Origin: Candidatus Leptofilum gracile
Lineage (GTDB): Bacteria; Chloroflexota; Anaerolineae; Promineifilales; Promineifilaceae
NCBI GenBank assembly: GCA_016713825.1
Contig: JADJOJ010000007.1
Location: 891,918 to 955,917, forward strand
DNA: 64,000 nucleotides
Direction of reading: 5' to 3'
In this document: positions 35,019-43,764 of the stretch, one piece after another
How the letters are laid out: the number at the start of each line of letters is the position of its first letter
How positions within the stretch are numbered: position 1 is the first letter of the stretch
Translations under genes and position numbers: made by a program
Notes under the pieces: model-generated
The model's input: only the letters and a program-made list of their open reading frames with translations
The model's database searches: none
What the model was told of the DNA's origin: nothing

Positions 35019-35977
35019 ATGAATATTTTTCGGCGCGTTTTGCGTTGGTTGTTTATTTTGGGCGGCATTGCTGCCGGATTGATGACGGCAATGGCCGCTT
35101 TGTTTGCCAAAAGGCTCATTACCCCGCTGCGCCAGCCGCTGTGGGGCACGCCAGATCAACTGGACATGGCCTACGAAAATGTCGCCTTCCCCGCCACCGA
35201 CGGCGTGCGGCTGAGCGGTTGGTTCATTCCCGCCCCGGCCAATTCGCCGCGCCAGGGGGCCACGCTTATTTTTAGCCACGGCTGGGGCTGGAACCGGCTG
35301 GGCGAAGCGGCCACCGACGTGGTGGCTAACATGACGGGCGCGTCGCAGGTGGATTTGCTGCGACTGGCGTATAGTTTGCATAAAGATGGCTTTGGTCTAT
35401 TGCTATACGACGGCCGTAATCATGGCGAAAGCGGCAGCCAATCCCCCATGCAGTTTGGTGAAGCCGAAGCGCAAGACGTGCTGGGCGCGATTGCTTACCT
35501 TAAGAGCCGCCCCGAAGTGGCCGTCAACCGCATTGGCGCGATTGGTTTTTCTGCCGGGGCCAACACGGTGCTGTTTAGCCTGCCCCAAACCAGCGACATT
35601 CAAGCGGCGATTGCGGTACAGCCCACTACCCCCACCCATTTTGCCGAGCGATTTGCGGCGCACCAGTTTGGGCCGTTGGGCAAGGCAATTTTGCCGCTGG
35701 CGGAGTTGATGTATCGGCAGATGGGGGGACGGCCGTTTAAAGAATACCGCGTAGGAACGGCCGCCGCCCACGCTGGCAGCACCCCTGTGTTCTGTATATC
35801 CAGGGGATGGGCGACCCGTGGGGCAGCCCCGCCGATGTGCAGCAAATGGCCGCCGCCACGCCCCACCCCAGCGGCCCGCTGCTGGTCCCCGGCGTAGACC
35901 GATACGACGGCTACCAATACCTCATCGACAACCCAGCCATCGCCACCGCCTTTTTTGAGCAGCATTTGCCGGAATAA
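35019..35977 (+). CDS. Alpha/beta hydrolase, membrane-anchored (one frameshift)
   Basis: The ATG at 35019 (MNIFRRVLRWLFILGG) follows AGAGGAATC. A hydrophobic N-terminus (to residue 30) is followed by a core with LIFSHGWGWN, LLYDGRNHGESG and the nucleophile elbow IGFSAGANTV. The frame breaks at about 35793 (one T short in GTGTTCTG). After correction it continues YIQGMGDPWGSPADVQQMAA and ends LIDNPAIATAFFEQHLPE at 35977, which includes a suitable late Asp/His region. Full length is about 319 residues. The substrate is unknown. Confidence 0.8.
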
Positions 35978-36008
35978 TTTCAGCTAATCAATCCGTTGGA
36001 GGAATTTG

Positions 36009-36251
36009 ATGCAGGAACCAATCTCCATTCCACAAGCATATAGAGCAATGTTTGTCTTTATCAAAAATTATTACGAACGGAAAGGGAAACCTGCAGAATT
36101 AGGCATCCTGTTAAGCGATATTCAATTGATGAGTCATCTTTATCCGTTACGAGAGGAAAATGACTCTATTCGTTTAGAGACTGCTGACCCCGCTTCGTGG
36201 CACGATTGGTTAGAAGCAGTTAATACAATTCTTGATGAAGACAAGAATTAG
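36009..36251 (+). CDS. Small conserved-looking protein, possible immunity-type protein
   Basis: The product has 80 residues from ATG at 36009, with GGAGG 6 bases upstream. The sequence AYRAMFVFIKNYYERKG ... LGILLSDIQL ... DPASWHDWLEAV has the look of small acidic proteins found beside toxins or in surface loci. This is a pattern memory and not a family assignment. Its stop codon overlaps, on the other strand, the stop codon of the degenerate HEAT fragment that follows. The base composition is AT-rich, like the island starting here. Confidence 0.65.
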   Translation: MQEPISIPQAYRAMFVFIKNYYERKGKPAELGILLSDIQLMSHLYPLREENDSIRLETADPASWHDWLEAVNTILDEDKN

Positions 36252-36356
36252 CCATACGCTCGGCGAAGGTGGCAGAGGGTGGTGAAGGCGGCTTCGCTGA
36301 CCTGGAAATTGGTGTCGTGAACGGCCGTTTCCAACCCAGGCATCGCATCCAGGGCC
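36248..36356 (-). pseudogene. Orphan 3' end of a NACHT-HEAT gene
   Basis: The minus strand encodes LALDAMPGLETAVHDTNFQV and then SEAAFTTLCHLRRAYG with a stop. The gene at 49196-51616 ends with the same residues except four (A/G, R/H, D/N and a linker change). Upstream of this segment similarity stops abruptly. It is therefore a truncated copy of the last 35 codons, left by rearrangement. It sits between the small gene at 36009 and the ABC exporter. Confidence 0.85.
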
Positions 36357-36423
36357 AAGCGGTTTGTTGGCGTACAGCGAAGACACATTTGGAAGCCGTG
36401 CGACCCGGCAATGGTAAAAATAG

Positions 36424-38316
36424 ATGCCAAACAATAAAAAAACGGAACGAACGGAACGAATTCGCAGATATCTCTCCCCGCGAAGCCAATTAGGTCAACT
36501 GCGGTATGTACCCAGGGCGCTAAAGTTTGTTTGGGATGCAGCGGCCAGCTGGACGATGGCCTCACTCGTCATTTTAGTAATCCAGGGGATACTGCCGGTA
36601 TTGACGGTGATTTTGACCCGTTATGTCATCGATTCTCTTATTGTAGCCATCGACAGCAATGGTAATTGGAATTTGATTCAGCCAGCCCTGATATACATCT
36701 TATTGTTGGGCACGGTGATGATGGTTCATGAACTCATTGGCAATTTAAAAAACTACGTCAACACCTACATGGTCGATCGAACGAAGGATTATATGTTCAG
36801 ATTTATCCATGAGAAGACTTCTTCTGTGGATATGGAATTTTATGAATCCGCAGCATATTATGACCAATTGTCACGAGCCAGTTCGGATGCGATGTCCCAG
36901 CCGCTCAACCTCCTGAACAACATTACAAGCTTTTTGCAGGCTGTTATTACCCTGGTGGCAATGATTGGCATTTTATTTTCCTTCGCCTGGTGGATCCCAT
37001 TGGTGTTACTGCTCGGTGCGATTCCAGCCTTTGTCGTGTCGGTTTCCTTGTCCCGAAAAATTTTCAGTTGGCGTTTGCTGAACACGTTGAACCAGCGACG
37101 GTTGGGGTATTACAATACCGTTCTCACGTCCGATAAAGCAGCCGCTGAATTACGTCTCTACAAATTGGATGACCATTTCAAGCCAGCACATACGCAATTG
37201 CGCCGCCGCCTGCGAAAAGAAAGGTTAGACATTCACACCAAGGGATTGCTTGGTCAGATAGCTGCCAGTCTGAGTGGCATGCTCACCCTGGCTCTTGTGA
37301 TGGCCTGGGTTGGTTGGCGGGCTTTGGCGGGGTATTTTTCGTTGGGCGATATGACGATGTTTTGGCAGGCGATCAATCAAGGTCGTCAGCTCATTGGCAA
37401 TCTGCTTAGCGGTGTCGATAGCATCTATCGGAATCTCTTGTTCCTCGAAGACTTATTTCAGTTTTTGGATACGGAACCCCATATGGTTGACCCGGATGAA
37501 CCAGTTGAAGTTCCCCCTCTCGAAAAAGAAATCACGTTGAAAGATGTCACTTTTTATTATCCTGGGAGCGAACGGACTGCGCTTGAACATTTCAATCTGA
37601 CTATTCCCAGCGGCAAATTTGTGGCGATTGTGGGCGAGAATGGGGCTGGCAAAAGTACGCTGCTCAAACTTCTTTGCCGATTCTATGATCCCCAGGAAGG
37701 AACTATTTATTGGGATGGGGTTAATCTCAAAGATGTAAAACAAGCCGAATTGCGTCGCCATATTTCCGTTTTGTTCCAGCAACCGTTTGCCTACCATGAT
37801 AGCGCAGCAAATAATATTCGTTTTGGCAATCTGAATGGTGATACGACGCAGTCGGATATTGAAAAGGCAGCGCGAGCCGGTGGGGCGCACTCCATTATCG
37901 CCGAGCTACCTGAAGGGTATGATACGATTTTGGGTAAATGGTTTGGGAATACGGAATTAAGCGTGGGTGAATGGCAGCGGGTGGCTTTGGCGCGCGCCTT
38001 TATGCGAAAATCGAACCTGGTCATTTTGGATGAGCCAACGAGCGCAATGGATAGCTGGGCGGAATATGAGTGGATGAGTCGAGTGCGGAATTTGGTGGGC
38101 GGGCGTACGGCCGTAATCATTACCCATCGTTTCACCACGGCGATGCAGGCAGATATCATTCACGTCATGATCGATGGCCGGGTTGTAGAATCTGGTACGC
38201 ACAATGAGTTGGTGGCGCTCGATGGACGATATGCCAAATCGTGGCGGCAGCAAATGGATGATGCAGAGTGGACGAATGGCTCACCTACCCTAAAACCTGA
38301 GGATGATGCGAATTAG
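36424..38316 (+). CDS. ABC exporter, fused permease and ATPase
   Basis: The product has 630 residues. Residues about 35-350 hold six transmembrane helices of an ABC exporter. The ATPase domain has GENGAGKSTLLKLL (Walker A), FQQPFAYHDSAANNIRFG (Q loop region), LSVGEWQRVALARA (signature, with Val-Gly-Glu in place of Gly-Gly-Gln), LVILDEPTSAMD (Walker B) and ITHR (H loop). The altered signature is typical of some peptide or lipid exporters of this branch. It is convergent with the glycosyltransferase-sulfotransferase operon, so export of its product is possible but unproven. It is more AT-rich than the core genes of the window. Confidence 0.88.
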   Translation: MPNNKKTERTERIRRYLSPRSQLGQLRYVPRALKFVWDAAASWTMASLVILVIQGILPVLTVILTRYVIDSLIVAIDSNGNWNLIQPALIYILLLGTVMMVHELIGNLKNYVNTYMVDRTKDYMFRFIHEKTSSVDMEFYESAAYYDQLSRASSDAMSQPLNLLNNITSFLQAVITLVAMIGILFSFAWWIPLVLLLGAIPAFVVSVSLSRKIFSWRLLNTLNQRRLGYYNTVLTSDKAAAELRLYKLDDHFKPAHTQLRRRLRKERLDIHTKGLLGQIAASLSGMLTLALVMAWVGWRALAGYFSLGDMTMFWQAINQGRQLIGNLLSGVDSIYRNLLFLEDLFQFLDTEPHMVDPDEPVEVPPLEKEITLKDVTFYYPGSERTALEHFNLTIPSGKFVAIVGENGAGKSTLLKLLCRFYDPQEGTIYWDGVNLKDVKQAELRRHISVLFQQPFAYHDSAANNIRFGNLNGDTTQSDIEKAARAGGAHSIIAELPEGYDTILGKWFGNTELSVGEWQRVALARAFMRKSNLVILDEPTSAMDSWAEYEWMSRVRNLVGGRTAVIITHRFTTAMQADIIHVMIDGRVVESGTHNELVALDGRYAKSWRQQMDDAEWTNGSPTLKPEDDAN

Positions 38317-38394
38317 GTCAAATTAGGCAGCCTTCTCTATTGTTATTTCTGTTATTTCAAGCCGCAGGTAAGTGATTGGAAAAAAGTTTTTAAA

Positions 38395-38463
38395 ATTCTT
38401 TATCAACAGATTTCGCAGATTAGACAGATTTTTTTTCCTCTAAATCTATGAAATCTTTGATGA
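38395..38463. repeat. CAGATTTCGCAGATTA-type imperfect palindrome
   Basis: AACAGATTTCGCAGATTAG and the following AAATCTATGAAATCTTTGAT form an imperfect inverted repeat around a T run, of the widespread GCAGATTACGCAGATT type. It lies between two convergent genes and may act as a shared transcription end. Confidence 0.55.
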
Positions 38464-40401
38464 TTATTTTTCAAAAACTTTCTGCACTTTACTTAAATCC
38501 AGAGCCGGATTGTTGGCTACAAAATCCTGCAGCAAAGCCGGATAATCTGCTTCCCAATGGGGGTTCAAGTTGATCCGCCCAGTTTTGGTTTCAGGGGGAT
38601 TGCCCTCCCTTTTTTTTCTAAAGACATCTACCCCGTGCCATTTGAAAATGTAAAAAATGTCTTCCAGTGCAATATCGTAATTTTGCACCATTTTGGGATG
38701 TTTGCGCATAAATTGCGCCTCAAATTCTGCTTCGTAAAAGTGTAGTTTCTCTTCGTACACATATCCCCGAATCTTATCAAACGCTTGGCGGGTAAAGCAG
38801 CTGCCGCTGTGGAAGATATTTTGGCGGGGTAGCCGCAACGCGCCATCATTCAAGACAAGCGCCTTTGTCGGCTTAAAAAACCCTCGCCATTTGCCGAATC
38901 TCTCAACGGAAAATGAAATGGCGTGGGGCAACAGGATGCCGTCGTCATTCCAGACGAAAATGAAGTCGTGTTTGGCAAAGGAAACGGCCGTATTCCGTTT
39001 CTGGCCCGGTTCGGAAAATGGTTTAGAAAAATGAAGGATGTTTATTTCTGGATGCTCAAACTCTAAGCGTTGATCTGGTTGATCGTTCAAGATAAATAGC
39101 TCTTTTTCTCCCTGATAATCCTGCTTCAAAAAGGAGAAAATCGCCTCTTCAAGCGCTGCTTGTTCTCCCTGATAGACACAAACGCAGCTAACCGCAGGCA
39201 AGCCAGCAGTACTTTTCGTGTTCCGAGAGGGCTTCCGTTTGACAAGCGATGAACCGTCTCCCTTTTCCTTTTCCGTTTCATCGGGAATGATACGCAGTTC
39301 TGTACGACGAAATTCGGCGATTATGCTGTCGATGGCTGTGCGGTTTGGAAGCTCATCTTCCAGGCTGCGGGCATCAACCCCCGTCAATACCTTTTCTACA
39401 AAATCCGCTTTTCGCACCAGCCCCTCTTTGACCCTGTTATTAAGTTCATCCGTTGACGAATACAACCATTCATTTAAATAGATCTCAATCTCGTCGTTTG
39501 TTAAAACCGCGCTGGCTCTCTTTCCACATTGCTTAGGAAAAGCCACAGGCTGTCCCTCATGCCATCGAATCATCTCGCGCGACAACTTCTGATATTTTTC
39601 CCGCCAATGTTTGGAATCGGTGACATAGAAGTGGAACAGAAAGCCATGATTATGGGTAGGAATCCTGATTTCGAACGGCCGTTTAGGGTAGTCAAATGTC
39701 TGCGCCCGCACCCACTCATGAGACCCCAAACATTGGATATCTGCGCCCGTCCGAACAATACTTTTTCCGCGGCTGGCTACCTGACCCGGCCACATCAATG
39801 TTTGGCCAGTAAGCGGATCGCACATCATTTGGGGTTGGGGCTTTCGATTTCGGAAGAAATGATGTTTCCAGAACGGTGTGTTCGGTTCCAGCCTACCTGG
39901 AATAACGTTCCAGCTAGCCACAAAAACAGCCTCAATTTTGGCAGCAACCGTGGCCAACAATGACGGCAAGTGACCTTCTTGCAGAATTTGGTTGAGGGGG
40001 ATATTTGTCAAATCGACATTTTTTCTCTGAATTCGTGACCGGTTGTTGGCGAAAATGAACTCATCCACATCAAAGCTAACCAGCCAATCATACCCTTCTG
40101 CTCGCGCCATGCGCAGTGCGTGATCTGCACATACCCGGAATAAATCAGGGTAAAAAGGGGAGATGGTATGCAACCTATCGTCTACGATGATAGGGACCAC
40201 CCAAGCATACGCCTGGGCAATTTGTAACGAGGCATCGTCACAGCGATCAAGAAAGACATAGGCACGGGTGATGCCCAGAGAACGATGATAACGGAGATGT
40301 GCGTCAAGAAACCGCTCTTCATTTTTGATGCACATCATCATCGCCACTTTTGGCAAAGATCGTTTGGGGAGAAGTTTTGATAACTGTTTAAACATTTTCA
40401 C
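38464..40401 (-). CDS. Two-domain glycosyltransferase (GT92/GT2-like plus GT2)
   Basis: The product has 645 residues. The N-terminal half begins VAMMMCIKNEERFLDAHLRY and has YDWLVSFDVDEFIF (DxD-type Asp-Val-Asp), the look of the glycosyltransferase-2-like/GT92 group. After a charged linker (about 355-380) the C-terminal half starts AVSCVCVYQGEQAALEEAIF, with LFILNDQPD and FIFVWNDDGILLPHAISF as the nucleotide and metal region. It ends NLNPHWEADYPALLQDFV, an ending shared with the GT2 domains of the three genes further up the operon. The start overlaps the stop of the sulfotransferase before it by 4 bp. It is the last gene of the operon. Confidence 0.82.
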   Translation of the reverse strand: MKMFKQLSKLLPKRSLPKVAMMMCIKNEERFLDAHLRYHRSLGITRAYVFLDRCDDASLQIAQAYAWVVPIIVDDRLHTISPFYPDLFRVCADHALRMARAEGYDWLVSFDVDEFIFANNRSRIQRKNVDLTNIPLNQILQEGHLPSLLATVAAKIEAVFVASWNVIPGRLEPNTPFWKHHFFRNRKPQPQMMCDPLTGQTLMWPGQVASRGKSIVRTGADIQCLGSHEWVRAQTFDYPKRPFEIRIPTHNHGFLFHFYVTDSKHWREKYQKLSREMIRWHEGQPVAFPKQCGKRASAVLTNDEIEIYLNEWLYSSTDELNNRVKEGLVRKADFVEKVLTGVDARSLEDELPNRTAIDSIIAEFRRTELRIIPDETEKEKGDGSSLVKRKPSRNTKSTAGLPAVSCVCVYQGEQAALEEAIFSFLKQDYQGEKELFILNDQPDQRLEFEHPEINILHFSKPFSEPGQKRNTAVSFAKHDFIFVWNDDGILLPHAISFSVERFGKWRGFFKPTKALVLNDGALRLPRQNIFHSGSCFTRQAFDKIRGYVYEEKLHFYEAEFEAQFMRKHPKMVQNYDIALEDIFYIFKWHGVDVFRKKREGNPPETKTGRINLNPHWEADYPALLQDFVANNPALDLSKVQKVFEK

Positions 40402-41396
40402 TTATTTTCTGCCCTATTTTCTCTAAATCTTTCAGCTTGTTCAATATTGGGCGCTGGGGTCTCGTCATAAATCTGGTCAAGGCCAAAAACCGACAAGATG
40501 TCCAACGCTTTTTTTATTTGCTCGCGGGTCAATTCACTTTGCCAACCATTGATCAGGTCACTGCCAGTATTAATTGCGCTGTGAACTCGGCTGGTTATTG
40601 AAGGCGTGTGAAGGGTTTCTTTCAATTCTGGATCAAAATAGGTTGACTCGCCCAGGTAGGCAAAAAGGCGGCGCAGTTCGTGCTCTGGGTTCGTGCAAAG
40701 CGCCTCATAGAAAATCAGATGTAACCGATCCTTGTTTAGCTGCTGTAACGGCACAAAATGAAGGATGGACCAGGCGAGTATATATCTTTCAAACGTAGAC
40801 TCTGCTTTTTTGATCGCGTATTCATAACCGGAAAGGTGGTCCTCGATTAGATCGGCCTGTGAAAAGAAAATATCTGGGTCGTGCGGCCAATTCCACAGAT
40901 TCAGCCGCATCTTGGACAGCGCAACTGCACATGGGTGGCGCAAAATCATCACCTTTTTAACAGTCGGAAACTGGTGGTCAACCCAATTGAGGAAAAGATG
41001 GGAATGGATATCTTTGATTAGCAAGCCATCGCTTTGGGGATAAATGTTGTTTCGGTTGATGTGGGGGTTTTGCATCTGGCCGTTAAATATTACCCGCCCT
41101 CGCTTGAGAAAATAGCTACTATGGTTTTCAGGTCTAATGTATTGAAACGTTTTGAATTTATCCAGCCAGGGAAACTCAATTGTATGGAAGGGTTCAAACA
41201 TAAAGCGATATTTTTTTCGATTGTTGATCAAGTTGGAAACCCAGGTTGTACCGCTACGACCATCACCAACAACCCAGATAACATCCTTATATTTTCGCTT
41301 TGAATTGAAACGGCCGTTTACATGAAAATTGAATAAATAATATTGCTTTTTCAAATTCTGTTTTATTCGTCGTTTTATACCTCTTCCTAAGTTCAT
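40398..41396 (-). CDS. Sulfotransferase
   Basis: From ATG at 41396 (MNLGRGIKRRIKQN) the product has about 332 residues. The 5'-phosphosulfate loop is GDGRSGTTWVSNLI (about residue 43) and the 3'-phosphate region is MILRHPCAVALSKM, the two PAPS-binding blocks of the sulfotransferase family. It would move sulfate from PAPS to a glycan or lipid hydroxyl. GGGGGA precedes 41396. An alternative start at 41414 overlaps the previous stop (ATGA) but has no ribosome site. It does not resemble the other two sulfotransferase types of this operon closely. Confidence 0.88.
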   Translation of the reverse strand: MNLGRGIKRRIKQNLKKQYYLFNFHVNGRFNSKRKYKDVIWVVGDGRSGTTWVSNLINNRKKYRFMFEPFHTIEFPWLDKFKTFQYIRPENHSSYFLKRGRVIFNGQMQNPHINRNNIYPQSDGLLIKDIHSHLFLNWVDHQFPTVKKVMILRHPCAVALSKMRLNLWNWPHDPDIFFSQADLIEDHLSGYEYAIKKAESTFERYILAWSILHFVPLQQLNKDRLHLIFYEALCTNPEHELRRLFAYLGESTYFDPELKETLHTPSITSRVHSAINTGSDLINGWQSELTREQIKKALDILSVFGLDQIYDETPAPNIEQAERFRENRAENK

Positions 41397-41410
41397 AGAT
41401 TTCCCCCAAA

Positions 41411-42151
41411 TCATATCGTCAACCATGTACGGCAATCCCAATTCAGCATCTGTTCCAGATCTTTTATCTCCATTTTGAACATCTCGCACAGATACTTTCG
41501 ATCCTCAGGAGCCATCGTTGTTTTATAAGGGTAAGCATGAACCAATTGTTGTTCTAAATTTCTTAAGTTTCGCACCCGCAGAAAATTACAAACCCGATTT
41601 ACCGTATTTTGTGGATCATCCTGAAGCTCCTCGTGCTTTAAAAAAAGCGTCTGGTTCTTGGGGAAAAAGTGCCAGAACCGCCGGATTTGATCCGTGTAAA
41701 ATCCGCGATCAACATAGGAATACACCCGGTGTTGAAAGGGTAATGCAGATCTCATTCGTTGGCTTTCGATTCGGATTGCTTGGGAGAATGGCAAAAACTC
41801 CCTTTTTCGCTGATATTCCATATTCCACGCCGAAAAGGCGCGATCAATAGGATTGCGCAGGATGAAGATGAGCTTCATCGCTGGATTATATTCCCAGATT
41901 CTTCGCGGTGCGTGGTACCAATACATATAGATTGGCGTCGCTTCGCCACAGATATTTTTAAAAAATCCCGGGGAAAAGAAGGCGTGGTAACGAGAATAAT
42001 TTGTATTATCGCCAGCAAAGAATTGTTCATTATCAAAAAAATGCACTTCCTTTTTTCTGGCCAGGCACAATCTGGGATGTGTTTTAAGGTAATTGTTTAG
42101 GGCGCTCGTCCCACTTTTTTGCGCTCCCACAATTAAAAATTTCACTTTCAT
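41411..42151 (-). CDS. Sulfotransferase, heparan-sulfate-type
   Basis: The product has 246 residues. PAPS loop LIVGAQKSGTSALNNYL at residues 5-21 and 3' block FILRNPIDRAFSAW (about 96-109) are those of the Sulfotransfer_1 type used on glycans. It shares long blocks with the C-terminal half of the next gene (CGEATPxYMYWYxAPRR, DRGFYTxQIRR, FPKxQTLFLK), so the two are recent paralogues. It lacks about 40 residues between the two blocks compared with its paralogue. It is 1 bp from the gene above. Substrate unknown, probably a glycan made by the neighbours. Confidence 0.9.
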   Translation of the reverse strand: MKVKFLIVGAQKSGTSALNNYLKTHPRLCLARKKEVHFFDNEQFFAGDNTNYSRYHAFFSPGFFKNICGEATPIYMYWYHAPRRIWEYNPAMKLIFILRNPIDRAFSAWNMEYQRKREFLPFSQAIRIESQRMRSALPFQHRVYSYVDRGFYTDQIRRFWHFFPKNQTLFLKHEELQDDPQNTVNRVCNFLRVRNLRNLEQQLVHAYPYKTTMAPEDRKYLCEMFKMEIKDLEQMLNWDCRTWLTI

Positions 42152-42152
42152 T

Positions 42153-43760
42153 CTATTTGTCCACCACTGTGGGTGCTGGATCGCGCAGCCAATCCTGGCA
42201 ATCCCACTCCAGCAACTGTTCCAGCTTTTTTATTTCAGCTTGGTAGACATCTTTCAACAACGCATGATCTGCTCTGGATAATGGGTTGGCATAGGGGGTG
42301 ACAAAAACCGTTTTTGGGGGTAAGTCTGTCATTCTTTCTACGCCCAAAAAATCGCAGACGGTGTCTACAGATGTTTGTGGGTCAATTTTTAACGCTTCCG
42401 TTTTTAAAAATAATGTTTGCGATTTGGGGAAATAATGCCAGATGCGTCTGATCTGCTCCGTATAAAACCCCCTGTCGATATATCGTTCCTTAAATTGTAG
42501 CGGGCGGGTATGCGGCGGTTTTTGCAATTCCATTTCCAAAGCTTTGCGAAAGGAGCGCCGTTCTCGTTTATTCGGAGGACGTTTACGCCGCATATTCCAG
42601 TGAGAATAGGCTCTCTCGATGGGATTACGCAATAAAATGATGATTTTCATAGCCGGGTTGTAGTGCCACATCCGTCGTGGCGCGTCGTACCAATACATAT
42701 ATTCTGGTGTTGCTTCACCGCACAAACGCTGCGGTGGTTGCGGGGAGAAAAACGCATGGTAGAGGTCATATTTGTTCCCGGCAAAGCTCTCTGGCTCGGG
42801 AAGATGAAACCCTTCCAGGCCGAACCAGGGAAAGAATCGGGCTGGGGAGCTATAATCGCCCGTTTTTTGGTTGAAAATTCTCTCGTTATCAAAAAAATGG
42901 ATTTCTTTTCTTCCGGCCATACAAATTTCGGGGTTCAGCCGGAGATAGGCATCAAGGGCGCTGGTTCCGCTTTTCTGTGCCCCGGCAATCATGAAATCGA
43001 CCCGAATATTTTGAGTACGCTTGTCCGGATTTTGGAACCGGTTAGGGGTAGCGGCACTGGCAAGGTAATTCTGAACGAGTTGCGGGTAATTAAATTTCCA
43101 ATGGGGGTTAAGCTGAATACGCTGCTGGTTTTTTTTCGGCCCCTTGTGATTGCGGTTTAAAAATAAGGGGCGGTCGCCGGGGTTTTCCTGCCAGCGTTTA
43201 ATACAATAGATGTACTGGGGATCGAGGTTTTTACGGCCGTTTAACCTCTGACTACTCTGCCGAAGCCGATGCTCAAATTCTTCCTCACTCCCGTAAACCA
43301 ATTGAGGGTCATACCCATTGGTTTGATCAAATCTCTCTCGGGACCAACAGCTACTGTGGTGGAAAGCACTGTTTTCTATTCCGCTCAATCGGCCATCGCT
43401 CCACAAAAATGTCGCGTCCAGCTTGTAGAATCCAATTGTTTGATCAAACTTTGCCACTGAGTGGGAAAGGCGATGGGGTAGATGAACGTCGGCAACATCC
43501 CACACAAAAATCAAGTCGTTCGTGGCCAGGGCAACGGCGGCATTCCATATTTCGCCTGTCGATTGAAACGAGGTGGGGTGGTTATAAATCTTTACTTCAG
43601 GCTGGCCAAATTCCAATAGGTGCTGGGGATGGTGGTTGAGCACAATGAGTTCCTTGGGACCAGAATAATCTTGCTGAATAAAAGAATAGATAGCTTCTTC
43701 GAGGCGGCAGGAACGGCCGTATGTTGGGCAAATACAGCTCACCGCTGGCGTTTTTTTCAT
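42153..43760 (-). CDS. GT2 glycosyltransferase-sulfotransferase fusion (heparan-sulfate-type sulfotransferase)
   Basis: From ATG at 43760 (MKKTPAVSCICPTYGRSCRL) the product has 535 residues. I reject the upstream start at 43910, which lies inside the previous gene. Residues 1-245 are a GT2 domain (LIVLNHHPQH, LIFVWDVADVHLPHRLSHSV, ending LNPHWKFNYPQLVQNYLA). Residues about 255-535 are a sulfotransferase (DFMIAGAQKSGTSALDAYLR, IILLRNPIERAYSHWN). A single chain would add a sugar and sulfate it. The GT2 metal motif is Asp-Val-Ala-Asp, where the sister GT2s have Asp-Asp, so glycosyl transfer is not certain. GGGATGATGG precedes the ATG. Confidence 0.88.
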   Translation of the reverse strand: MKKTPAVSCICPTYGRSCRLEEAIYSFIQQDYSGPKELIVLNHHPQHLLEFGQPEVKIYNHPTSFQSTGEIWNAAVALATNDLIFVWDVADVHLPHRLSHSVAKFDQTIGFYKLDATFLWSDGRLSGIENSAFHHSSCWSRERFDQTNGYDPQLVYGSEEEFEHRLRQSSQRLNGRKNLDPQYIYCIKRWQENPGDRPLFLNRNHKGPKKNQQRIQLNPHWKFNYPQLVQNYLASAATPNRFQNPDKRTQNIRVDFMIAGAQKSGTSALDAYLRLNPEICMAGRKEIHFFDNERIFNQKTGDYSSPARFFPWFGLEGFHLPEPESFAGNKYDLYHAFFSPQPPQRLCGEATPEYMYWYDAPRRMWHYNPAMKIIILLRNPIERAYSHWNMRRKRPPNKRERRSFRKALEMELQKPPHTRPLQFKERYIDRGFYTEQIRRIWHYFPKSQTLFLKTEALKIDPQTSVDTVCDFLGVERMTDLPPKTVFVTPYANPLSRADHALLKDVYQAEIKKLEQLLEWDCQDWLRDPAPTVVDK

Positions 43761-43764
43761 TCCA

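Noticed and set aside
36248..36565. Minus-strand gene of 105 codons opposite the ABC exporter start
   Set aside because: Only its last 35 codons have similarity (to the NACHT-HEAT gene). The rest is the shadow of the ABC gene.
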